Source: Ctena decussata (lineage: Eukaryota > Mollusca > Bivalvia > Lucinida > Lucinidae). Taken from it: DNA of 64,000 nt. The position numbers were made by a program, and so were the translations under genes. The notes under the pieces were generated by a model. It saw only the letters and a list, made by a program, of their open reading frames with translations, was not told the DNA's origin and ran no database searches. The stretch covers positions 10,869,841 to 10,933,840 of the forward strand of contig OZ022506.1 of the NCBI GenBank assembly GCA_963989385.1, written 5' to 3'. This document shows, in pieces, positions 1 through 11,300 of this stretch. Each line of letters begins with the position of its first letter. The first letter of the stretch is position 1.

Positions 1-122
1 GCATGAAATGTGACATTTGGAGCAGTCTTTGTATCAGTAATAGAACATGTAGAAGTACAGTAAGTAATAACTTTTAGTAAGGTGCCATGATCCGTTTAAT
101 CTACGTTATACATTTTAGTCTC
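1..122. other. Unassigned left edge
   Basis: I see no ORF, splice pattern or repeat terminus that I recognise. Confidence 0.5.
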
Positions 123-1010
123 TTAGGCCCGATTTCCCGTCAACGAGTTAATTTAGTCAATGACTAACGCTAGTCACCGCCTAACTAATATGTATACTAA
201 CTTAGTACGTGTACTATTTTATTCCGATTTCACATGCTGAATTAGTCAATGATATAAGTAAAACGTATATTAGCAGAAAATAGAAAAAAATAAATGGATT
301 TATTTTGAAAAAACAAAATGGTTTGGACCCGACCGTCTGTCCATCTGTCTGCCTGTCCGTCTACAATGTTTTGTGGGCAGCTGTGAAATTAACAGCGGCT
401 TATGCTAGGATCTTGATTTTTGAATGGAATTAGAATAAGCAGACCATTGTTTTTGGCCCCGGGTTTGTTATTCAGATTCTGACATAAGCATTTCCTCAGT
501 ATATCATATATTTGACATACAAATACAAATCAAGATACAGATGATCTGACTTATTTGAGTGTATTTTAACTATTTGGGTTATTCTCTTTCTTTCAACTTC
601 AGGAATAAGATTGTGAAAAAAATATTTGAAGAAACCGCTCAGGTTTGGATGTTTGGATACACGTTAGCAGTTCAAACTGTAAATGTCCAAATAAGTTTTT
701 GAGTTATGTCTTACTGTGTTGAGTTATGTCCCCCTTCCGATCTGGGAAATCTTGTAAACAAAATATCTGTAAAACCGCTTAAAGGATTTTTGAAAGGGTT
801 TTATAAGCATGTTTTCTAGACAAATAATTTTTGCTGTTAAGGCACTAATGCCCAGGCTCGGATCCAGACCACCGCATACTGGTGGGGCTCTGGATAACTG
901 GTGGGCGAGGAGGTTCCGAGATGTATGCATATGGGGGAGGGGCTTTAAAATATATCGCATAATTACGGATCAATTGATGAGAATTTTTGATGACATTTTT
1001 ACCTTGAAAT

Positions 1011-1133
1011 ATATGTTGATATCTCATTAGAATCGCCTCGGCGATTCTTTACCTTGAAATGTATGTTGTGATATCTCATTAGAATCGCCTCGGCGAGGCG
1101 ATTCTAATGAGATATCACAACATATATTTTAAT
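1011..1133. repeat. Palindrome, partial copy of the 202-bp MITE family
   Basis: Arms around the centre at about 1093 read ttgtgatatctcattagaat and its complement, with a second degenerate left arm copied at 1011-1060. The core resembles the centre of the MITE at 4953-5153, but the outer ends are absent. Confidence 0.5.
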
Positions 1134-1519
1134 CTAGCCACATGAATAAATTATCTCAAAGTGTCATCAGATACTCATTATTATCTGGATGCCTACAAAT
1201 GCACAACACAGAGGCCCAGATGGCGGGGCTGAAGCCCCAAAGCCCACCCCCTGGATCCGGGGCTGAATGCCCGTCAGGAGGAAACTACCCCATAGCCAAA
1301 GAAAAATACTCATGGTACCAACAGTTGCTGGAGCGGGGTTGCATTATGACCTTATGACCTCTGTCAGCTGTGTCTGTTTATCTATCGACCGTGAAGGGCG
1401 TTATCCTTTTCGTTAAAGAATCAAAATCTGCAGCATCATTGAGGCCCTACCCCCGCACCCCATTTCAAAAAAAAAATAAATAAAAAATAAATAAATAACA
1501 GTTCCACTCATCAGTAGCG

Positions 1520-1767
1520 ATACGATCCATGCCAGTTATATTTTAGAGCAATTCTTTATACGCTCAATGCCAGTCCGATCAGAGGACTGGCCTGGTGTTC
1601 AAATGATTGATCTTAAACAGTCTGGTATGAATCATATTACGTTGCCATACGATCCATGCAAGTTAACTTTAAAAACAATCCGTCATACACGCAATGCCTG
1701 CCCGATCAGCGGTCTGGCATGGGCAGTTCAAATGATTGCATTCAAACGGACTGGTATGGATCGTATT
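1520..1767. mobile_element. Short inverted-repeat element (MITE candidate)
   Basis: TACGATCCATGCCAGT at 1521 is mirrored by ACTGGTATGGATCGTA at 1750. The inside holds further copies of the same motif (about 1647 and 1700), so it may be a small tandem or hairpin array. Confidence 0.45.
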
Positions 1768-2020
1768 ATGACTGGTGTTGATATGATAGGTTTTATTGGA
1801 ATATATATATAATTTTTGTATAGTCATTGTCTTCATATTTTGACTGAAATGTGTTTACAAAAAGTTAGTTCTCCGATAACGGCGTACTAAGTTGGAACAC
1901 CGTTTGGTATGTATTTTAAATTAGTTGACGCACGTGAAATGCATTTTGTATTTTACCTGTGGGAAAACAGCCAAATAAGGCTTAATATGCGTTTTAAATG
2001 CGACGTGAAATCGGGCCTTA

Positions 2021-2322
2021 GTGTCAAAGCACAGGTTGCCTGATACTTTCAAGGGTGGTACAGGTTAACAGGAAATACCTTAAGTTCTCTTCATTGGTTT
2101 GACACTTTTATTCTTACTAGATCTGCGCATAACACTCAGTAAGAGGGCGTCGCAGTATCTGTTGGAAAAATATGGGTCCGTTCCGGTCCGGCAATGAGGC
2201 CCATCCGGTAAATTTACGCACCGGTGCGGTATAAGGTTTTACCTGTTGACATTTTTCGTTTGTACACCAGTCCAGTTGTCAGTGGTTACGGATATCAACT
2301 GAGTTGGAGGCAAATGTAAAAG
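2021..2322 (+). promoter_or_regulatory. SPATA4 5' flank, probable promoter and 5' UTR
   Basis: About 300 bases between the Harbinger-like element and the SPATA4 start. No clear TATA box. A weak X-box-like inverted pair (GTTAC at 2285 and ATCAAC at 2294) resembles a degenerate RFX site, which would suit a ciliary gene, but it has mismatches in both halves. I see no ORF of interest here. Confidence 0.3.
2314..2319 (+). promoter_or_regulatory. Minimal start-stop upstream ORF (ATG TAA) before SPATA4
   Basis: ATGTAA lies one codon before the SPATA4 ATG and in the same frame. If transcribed it is an AUG followed at once by a stop. Such start-stop elements are known to stall ribosomes and lower downstream translation in other eukaryotes. 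The context base at -3 is C, so its strength is uncertain, and the transcription start is unknown. Confidence 0.45.
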
Positions 2323-2399
2323 ATGTCAGGTCTTCCAAGGGAAGTTTTGAAGTGGATACAGAGTTTAGACTTGACTTGGCAAGTCAAAACGCCAAAATG
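2323..2399 (+). CDS. SPATA4: SPATA4 coding exon 1
   Basis: ATG at 2323 with A at -3; 25 codons plus 2 nt. Encodes the first helix of the CH-like domain (EVLKWIQSLDL). Donor GTGTGT begins at 2400. An in-frame TAA just upstream rules out an earlier in-frame start within this exon. Confidence 0.88.
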
Positions 2400-5300
2400 G
2401 TGTGTATCCAACAAATGCCTAATGTCAGCAAATGTCTGTCACACAAACTGAAAAAGATTAGATTGTGAAATAAGACGGTTTGTTTCAAGGCCATAATTAG
2501 CCCGCTGTCTCACTTCCGCTTTTATTTGATTGGGGAATGAATGTTAAAAGTGTTTAAATTTTGGCCCCTCAAACCCTCTACAGTGTTCATATCGTCCCGG
2601 TATGTGTTTCCGCGCGGTATGTGTTTCATCTGACAAACGCTGAAGACTGTATTTTCATTCTTATAGGGCAGCAGTGGGAGTATTCGACCAGTCAATACAA
2701 TTAGTTTAATTACCGTTATCTGTCCATAATTATGTGTAAAAATACGTTTTACATTGTTTACAATACACTCCTTCTCTAACGGGAAGTTATCATAGGCGTA
2801 CTCGATTAACAATTTTCCGCGTCAAAACCATTTGGGGTCCCCAAGGGGGGCGTTCTAGTATTCGACCAGTTGAGGTAAAATTCGACCAGGTGTACGTTTT
2901 TAAAAAATATGTGTCATAGCTCCAGGAATCACTTCAGAAACTATTTTCAAGCACTGTATATATTCAATGCATACTTAACTGATTGAAATCATTTAGTAAT
3001 AACAAATTATCATCGTCTCCCTAAGCTGGCAAGGACGCTATTACAAAGTAGTGCAAGAAATTATTCACATTTCAAGCACAGGCACTTGTTTCACAGAAAT
3101 GATATTTTATGTAACATTTTCTATTTGTATAAGTATTGTTTTACTGTTTGAATAAAATCACCAATCAAATTAGAAGTCTTCATCATACTATTTAATTCAT
3201 CCTGTTTGGGGACTCAAATTAATCCATACCTGGTCGAATACTACATACTGCTCATTGACCTGTTCTAGTATTCGACCAGCACTGGTCACGTGATTGTAAA
3301 GGTCAAACCATATTTGGACAAGGTGCACATGGTGATATGAAGCGTGACTACTTGTTATTCACATGAAGTTGACTTTTGTAAATTATGTTACTTTTCATTT
3401 TCATTTGAATATAAAGTATATTCCTTACAGGAAGTTATAAAAATGGCGGAAATTGCTAGTCTAACTTGATGCAATTAAATTATAATGACCACAACTGACT
3501 TTTTATTAGCACAGCCTGTTCAGCAACTAGAGAAAAAGAAGGAGTAATTGCGCATGCATAAAAATATGAAAGCAAATATTTGATTGGTTGATACATATTG
3601 AGGCTACAGACAGGGAAAACCTGAGCTGGTCGAATACTGCAGCTGGTCGAATACTGCAGCGGGTGCCCTATAAACACTTTATTTTTAGACCCTTTCTGTG
3701 CAGTTTTTCATTGTAATTTAGTGTAGAATATGCAAAACATGGGTTGAAGAAAAGTTAATTACAAAGTGTTCAGTCATTACATTGTAAGCAGCCGTGACCC
3801 TGACATGGCATCAGCCGAACATTACATGGATCAAGCAAGACATCGCTTGACAATGTCACGATCAATTGTCGTTCATCAGTGTATGAAGCTAAGCTAGCTG
3901 CTCTCTGTGGAAGCCAGTGCCAAGTGTAAATATTTGGTAGACATAATAGAAAGTGTCCAAAAAGTATAAAAATTGAAACCAATATCGTGTGTAAATGTAG
4001 ACCAGGAATACGCCTATGGAATCAGCTACCGGAGTCCATCGTAACAGCGCCTATCTTGGAGACCTTCAAGGGAGGGGTGCCGGGTCTCTTCTAGTCAGTG
4101 CAGAAATGTGTTTGTCCATCGTTTAACGGCTATTAACTGTTTTTAATCATGCCTCGGGTGCGCCTTGTAAATAGTCACAGTGCGACGATGCTCCAGAGAG
4201 GGCCCTGTACTTACTGGGAGAAGAAGAACTTCGTGAAAAATTCACCAGCATTTACACATCGATAAAAACACCAAAAAAGAGAAAGGGCACATTCCTTATA
4301 ATTTTGACTTTGTCCTTCCTCAGGCTTTGTTGTTGTTTTTTTTCAGCTGCATAGTCCATCAGAAGATTCTGTCCTCTGAGAGTGTTGACAGTTTTACCCA
4401 TAAGAGTGCCAGCACATTCCATCTGAAATAACAAATGGCTTTGTTGTGCATTTCTGTATTTAGGGTAGAGTCGGGTAACCTCGGACAGCGGGTAAATTTG
4501 GACATACCATTGCAAACAGTGAAAATCCAGATAAGACGGCTCATAATGAGCCATCTCATCAGGATTTTAATTCCAAACAACTGACATATAAAGGAAACAA
4601 TGTCACTTTCCAAATTTACCCGCTGTCGGAATTTACCCGACTTTACCCTAATGTGCTTCTATGCTGAAAACGTTGTAAACACTCCAAAATATTCATGAGT
4701 GAACTTTCCAAACATGCCAAATGAGCACATAAAAATAATTTTGCCAGTAGACTTGATATCAGCAATTTTAGTTTCCATATCTGTTTCAGGGATCTGACGA
4801 ATGGCTATCTTGTAGCAGAAGTGTTTTCCTGGTATTTTCCTCAGGACATACAAATGCATTGCTATATCAATGGTAAATCACTTGAAACAAAGCAGAAAAA
4901 CTGGGATTTGTTAAACAGTGTGAGTACTGTGACATTGCAGATGAGATCACTCAGATCTCTAGATAAGAGGGAGTATTTGAAGATAATTAGGGATAATTTT
5001 TGTTATTTCTGCATAAAACCCTATGTTGTGACCCCTCATCTGAACCGTCTCAGTGAGACGGTTCAGATGAGGGGTCACAACATATGGTTTTGATGAGAAA
5101 TAAGAAAAATTATCCTTAATTATCATCAAATACTCCCTCTTATCTACAGCTCTGGATCATCACTATAGAATTGTTGCAGAGCTCTTTAATATTGAGCCGC
5201 AACACAGCAAAACCAACAAAGCGGCATGTGCGCCTGGCGGAAACTCATATCATCCTCCTGATCAGTCTTTGCTGTAGGCATGCTGTAGGCATGATGCTAG

Positions 5301-8300
5301 CTTAGACCCTTAGCTACCCTTTAAGCCCACAGCAAGGTCTGATCAAACTGGGACCATGGGTGCATGCCCAGGCTGATCTGAGTCTTCTTTGGGTGTAAAT
5401 GCCACTTTGTTGGTTTTGTCATATGGCGGCTCATATGAAACTTGTTTGATTAGCATCAGATAAAAAAAAATCCTAATTGCATCTACAAATCAGATCAGCT
5501 TGCACATATATATAGTATGGTAACAGTCTTTCTTTTGTTTGCATATAGAATCTGTGCACTCTGAGAAGTCTAAAATAGTGAAAACTCTTACCATTCTGCA
5601 CAAGTAGCCAGGCTGATTTGACTATTTCCTGTATGCACATGGCTTGAGGTCCCTTTTCACACAATGCCAGTCATTTACAGAAACTGTTTAATTGGCTAGT
5701 TTGCAACACAGTGTGATATACAAAGTTAGGGTATAATTTGCAATTCCTGTTTTCTTTGAAATTTAAACCACACCAAACTTTATCTGTGCTTGCAAGTATA
5801 TATATTTATGCTCATCGCAAACATTTCTGTAATGGTGCAACCAACTTTTGATTTATCCCGTATATCTTCTAAATTGAACCAGTCTGTTTTATCTTCATGG
5901 GGATATTTCTCAACCAGAATTCTGTGAAAGGGGTGTCTCGATCACCTTCAGGGCATTATTGCTACACAAAAAACTTGACAAAAGTTTGAATACTGTAATA
6001 CCAAGAGGGTTACAGCAGGGGAAAGACAAAAGTAATACCTATGTCTTGATTTCTGCTGGTGATTAGACTGCTCAGAAGCAATCTCATTGGGATTAGTTTT
6101 GCATTGTCTTAAGTGACCCATGGCTCTAGATGAGAGGCAGTATTAAGTGATAATTATGTCCCCCCACCAAAGGTGAGGGGGGACATATTGTTTTCAGTGC
6201 CGCTCCCGTCGTCTTCGGCGTGACAGATTCTTGTATGCGCGATATCTCTTGAACCAATGGATGGAATTTCACCAAACTTGCATGGATATATTATTATATT
6301 ATTATCAGCTTATGAGCTGATTAGATTTTGGTGACCTTGACCTCATTTTCAAGGTCACAGGAGGACTTAGATGACAATTTCTTGTATGCGAGATATCTCT
6401 TGAACCAATGGATGGAATTTCACCAAACTTGCATGGATACATCATTGGGACAAGTGTAAGTGCTGATTAGATTTTGGTGACCTTGACCTTATTTTCAAGG
6501 TCACAGGATGACTTAGATGACAATTTCTTGTACCCAATTTCTTGTATGTGCGATATCTCTTGAACCAATTGATGGAATTTTTCCAAACTTCCATGGATAT
6601 ATCATTGGGACAAATGTAAGAGCTGATCAGATTTTGGTGACCTTGACCTGATTTTCAAGGTCACAGGAGGACTTAGATGACAATTTTTCTACCCACTACA
6701 TCTCCTGAACCTATGGATGGAATTTCACAAAACTTGCATGGATACATTATTGGGACAAGTTTTTGAGCTGATTAGATTTTGGTGACCTTTATCTCATTTT
6801 CAAGGTCACTGGAGGACTTGGATGACAATTTCTTGTACCCACTATATCTCCTGAACCAATGCATGGAATTTCACCAAACTTTCCTGGATACATGATTGGG
6901 ACAAGTTTATGAGCTGTTTAGATTTTGGTGACCTTGACCTTATTTTCAAGGTCACTGGAGGACTAACATGGCAATTTCTTGTACCCACAATATCTCCTGA
7001 ACCAATAGATGGAATTTTGCCAAACTTTCGTGGATACATGATTTGGACAGAGCTGATCAGATTTTGGTGACCTTGACCTCATTTTCAAGGTCACAGGAGG
7101 ACTTAGATGACAATTTTTTGTACCCACTACATCTCCTGAACCTATGGATGGAATTTCACAAAACTTGCATGGATACATTATTGGGACAAGTTTTTGAGCT
7201 GATTAGATTTTGGTGACCTTGACCTTATTTTCAAGGTCACTGGAGGACTTGGATGACAATTTCTTGTACCCACTATATCTCCTGAACAAATGCATGGAAT
7301 TTCACCAAACTTTCCTGGATACATGATTGGGACAAGTTTATGAGCTGTTTAGATTTTGGTGACCTTGACCTTATTTTCAAGGTCACTGGAGGACTAACAT
7401 GGCAATTTCTTGTACCCACAATATCTCCTGAACCAATAGATGGAATTTTGCCAAACTTTCGTGGATACATGATTTGGACAAGTTTAAGAGCTGAACAAAA
7501 TTTTGGTGACCTTGACCTCATTTTCAATGTCACAGGAGGATTTAGATATGTGAAAATTTCACTAAAATTGATGTACCTCTTTAAGCTTTGGCTTGATTTC
7601 CACTTTACTTTCATAGATATACCTATGGGACAGTCTCAAGAGTGTAGTGTGTTTTGATGACCTTGACCCCATTTTCAAGGTCAAAAGCTATGTTACAAAT
7701 GCGTATTTTTCTCTCTTAAAATGAGATATCTTGAACCAGTGGATGGATATTCATCAGACTTGCATGAATGTATCATTGTGACAGGTTTAAGACATGTTTA
7801 GTAGTTGGTGACCTTGACCCATTTTTGAAGGACATAGTCTTCTATGTAGGATATCTTTAGAACCAGTGGATGGAGTTTGTCCAAACTTGCATAGATATTT
7901 TATTTGTACAGGCTTTTTATTCATTAGAGGGGATGGGAAATGGGCTGGTGGGGGGACATCAGTTTTTCTCTGAAAAACATTTCTAGTTAGAGATAATTTT
8001 TGTTAATTCTGCATAAAAACATACGTTGTGACCCCTCATCTGAACCGTCTCAACAAGACGGTTTAGATGAGGGGTCACAACATATAATTTCAATGAGGAA
8101 TAAAAAAAATTATCCCTCAATTATCATTAAATATACCCCTCTTATCTAGAGCTCTGAGTGACCTGCAAAGAGCTATTCTACAGAATCTCTATGGCCTGAA
8201 TGACTTACAGCTGAACTGCAGTTAGATCTTGAGGCTTTACTGAAGTTACTAATAATACCTAATAACCCGCGTAATTGAATTTTTTACTTTTTTACTTCTA

Positions 8301-11300
8301 GTTCATAAAGCGGAACAGGCTTGATATACCAGCTGACCTTGTAGAAGGAACTATACATTGTAAAGAAGGGGCTGCAGCAGCATTGGTGGAAAAAATCTAT
8401 GAAATATTAACAAATAGACCGTAAGTATATGTCTCTCTTTTTGAAACTGTACTCTTAGCAGACAATGTTCTAACAATAATCAGACATGTTTAACCACTCA
8501 ATTTGAAGGTTATCCTTTGATAAAAAGGATAATAAAAATAAATAAGAAAGTAAGTGCTGTTTCTAGCATCAAAAGTATTTGGAAGTGTAGATAGCTTTAG
8601 AGGCATAGCCATTCAAAATAAAAAGAAAAATAGAACACTTTCTTCAGACTGACCTCTTGATTAGTGTTTAAGTGTAGAAAAACAGCAAAAAAGAAAACTG
8701 TAATAAGATTTCTTCATCAAAATTTTTTGTAATACCCTAGAAAAAACAATAATCTTTACTTTATAATTTACTCCTGTAAATTCTAAATTGCTCACACTAT
8801 AGATGTGGTAGTACATGTATGCCAAAATAGTGTTGTGTGACAGCAGGCACTTATGCAGACCCTGATCAGACTACAGTGCTTGCTGCAAGCAAATTTTGAA
8901 CTTATTGTTGACATTTGAAGGAAAACATCTAGACAACCAAAACCAAGTAGCAGACTTAGGGGGTAAGTGGCTGCTAGTAAAATATTGTAATCCCAGATAG
9001 TTTTGGTATTCTGCTGAATATATAATGTTCTCTGTATTTGTGATGAAATTGTGTAGATATTAAGATTTGTTTGCTTAGCAGCCGGTATTTTGCACCACAG
9101 CCACATGAGAAAACAGACATTTTGTTTTGTACTCAGCCCATTAATGCCTAGTGTCCCGTAAAAAGGACATAGTCAAACAGCACAGACGCAGAGCAGATTT
9201 CACAAAATGCAGCATCTGATCAGAGTCTACACTATTTTCATAAAATGTACAGCAATTTCTATAAAACTGATAAAAACTAAATACAGCAGACACTCCTAAA
9301 TGGATGATTGGACTCATCAAGCTAATTTATACAGATTGGAAAATCTTCTGGGCCCAGTTGTTCAAAGCATTGTTAGCTTAACGAGCTCGTTAAGAGGTCA
9401 ACTCGTTAAGTGTTTTGCAACTTTATAACCAAATACAATATTTTTTGTTGAAAATATGTGAGAAGCTTTTGCACTGCAAAAGCTTCTCACATTTTCTCAA
9501 CAAAAAATATTGGCGTTTTTGAGATATTACACGCCTACCAATCGCTCTCATGCGAAACCACGGTTCAGAACGCCAATCCATGAGAGGAGTTTCCGGTTCT
9601 GCATGAGGGGAGCCAAAATCGTAAACAAATTTGACATCGGCACAAGGTTTGAGATATTTATTTTCTTTGAAAACTATTTATGCAAAATATAAGAATGCTA
9701 TTTTGTCACATATACATTGGCTCTTCGGCACATGAAAGGATTAGGCACATGGTCTTGCATTTTTTCAGATATGCATTTAGTACGGCGGAGCATGTGTTCA
9801 AGATCAATCTCGGCGATATATACATGTAGGGAAAAGTCGTATTCTCTTGCTTGATTTTGAGTCTCTGACCTTGTCAGTCGCAAAGAAGTGAACAGAACTA
9901 CTGTATGGGTGAATCCGAACGTTGGAAGTAAGTTTATCGTGATGGACAATTTAGAATTTAGAAAATATACGCAAAAACTTGGCATCGTCAGCCCGGTTCC
10001 GCATGAGATTTTAGAAAATATAAGGAATTTTTATCAAACACAAAAACAGCTTCTGAACAATAATTTGATCAAAACTAACATGAGGTCTGTGATAAATCAT
10101 TATTTTATACATTGCAGATGACTTTCTGGCTGTTTGTATTCCCCGTTTGTCTTTTATGACCTTTTGCAAACCCTCTTTCAAACCCCATTGCATGCCTCAA
10201 AAGCAGACAAACGGGGATTAAAACGGCCAGAAAGTCATCTGCAATGTATAAAATAATGATATATCACAGAATTCAAGTTAGTTTTGGTCCAATTATTGTT
10301 CAGATGCTGTTTTTGTGTTTGATAAAAATTCCTTATATTTTCTATTATCTCATGCGGAACCGGGCTGACGATGCCAAGTTTTTGCGTATATATTCTAAAT
10401 TCTAAACTGTCCATCACGGAAAGCTTACTTTCAACGTTTGGATTCACGCATACAGTAGTTCTGTTCACTTCTTTGCGACTGACAAGGTCAGAGACTCAAA
10501 ATCAAGCAAGAGAATGCGACTTTTCCCTACATGTATATATCGCCGAGATTGATCTTGAACACATGCTCCGCCGTACTAAATGCATATCTGGAAAAATGCA
10601 AGGCCATGTGCCTAATCCTTTCATGTGCCGAAGAGCCAATGTATATGTGACAAAATAGCATTCTTATATTTTGCATAAATAGTTTTCAGAGAAAATAAAT
10701 ACCTCAAACCTTGTGCCGATGTCAAATTTGTTTACGCTTTTGGCTCCCCTCATGCAGAACCGGAAACTCCTCTCATGGATTGGCGTTCTGAACCGTGGTT
10801 TCGCATGAGAGCGATTGGTAGGCGTGTATTAACATTTGAAATTATAACGTCTCGTTAACTAACGACATCGTTAGTTTTGAACAACTGGGCCCTGGGCGTA
10901 ATCAGTGCTGAACACTTCCAAGATTAATGTGGTGGCCCAAAAGTTTAGCAGGACAAATTTTCAGTGGCCCAAGTTATCCATAAGCTATAGATATCCAATG
11001 CATTTATTATTGCCAGACAGAAAAAATTGTGCCACTAAAGTTCATAATTTGAAGATTTTTGGTGGCCCCAGACAAAATTTAAGCACATTTGGCCACCGGA
11101 CCACTAGCCGTTGCCAGCACTGGGCGTAAATGGATTAATACTCATACCCCCACCCCACAACTCCCAATCCATTTTACAAGAGTCAGCAGTTAGCAGCATT
11201 CATGCCAGAAAGGAGACTGTATGCATCTGTTGAAATTGGTACCTGCCAGTTCCATAGTTTGAACTTTATGGTTCTCTCACAGGATTGCCTCTGATCCCCC

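Larger units (their letters stand above)
123..2020. mobile_element. Harbinger-like DNA element, TTA target duplication
   Basis: TTA then GGCCCGATTTCCCGTC at 126, mirrored by GACGTGAAATCGGGCC then TTA at 2020 (15 of 16 terminal bases match). A 3-bp TTA duplication with GGC-type ends suits PIF/Harbinger. The interior has no transposase ORF, and it contains other repeats (1011-1133, 1520-1767), so it is non-autonomous or nested. Confidence 0.55.

Noticed and set aside
2285..2299. RFX X-box in the SPATA4 promoter
   Set aside because: Both half-sites carry mismatches; kept only as a remark in the 5' flank entry.
6842..7657. Open frames on both strands in the 'ggtgacc' repeats
   Set aside because: Same explanation: low-stop periodic repeats in element A.
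9698..10658. Mirrored 95- and 77-codon open frames in the foldback arms as genes
   Set aside because: They are copies of each other because the arms are inverted repeats; most base differences between arms change the residue, which argues against selection on protein.
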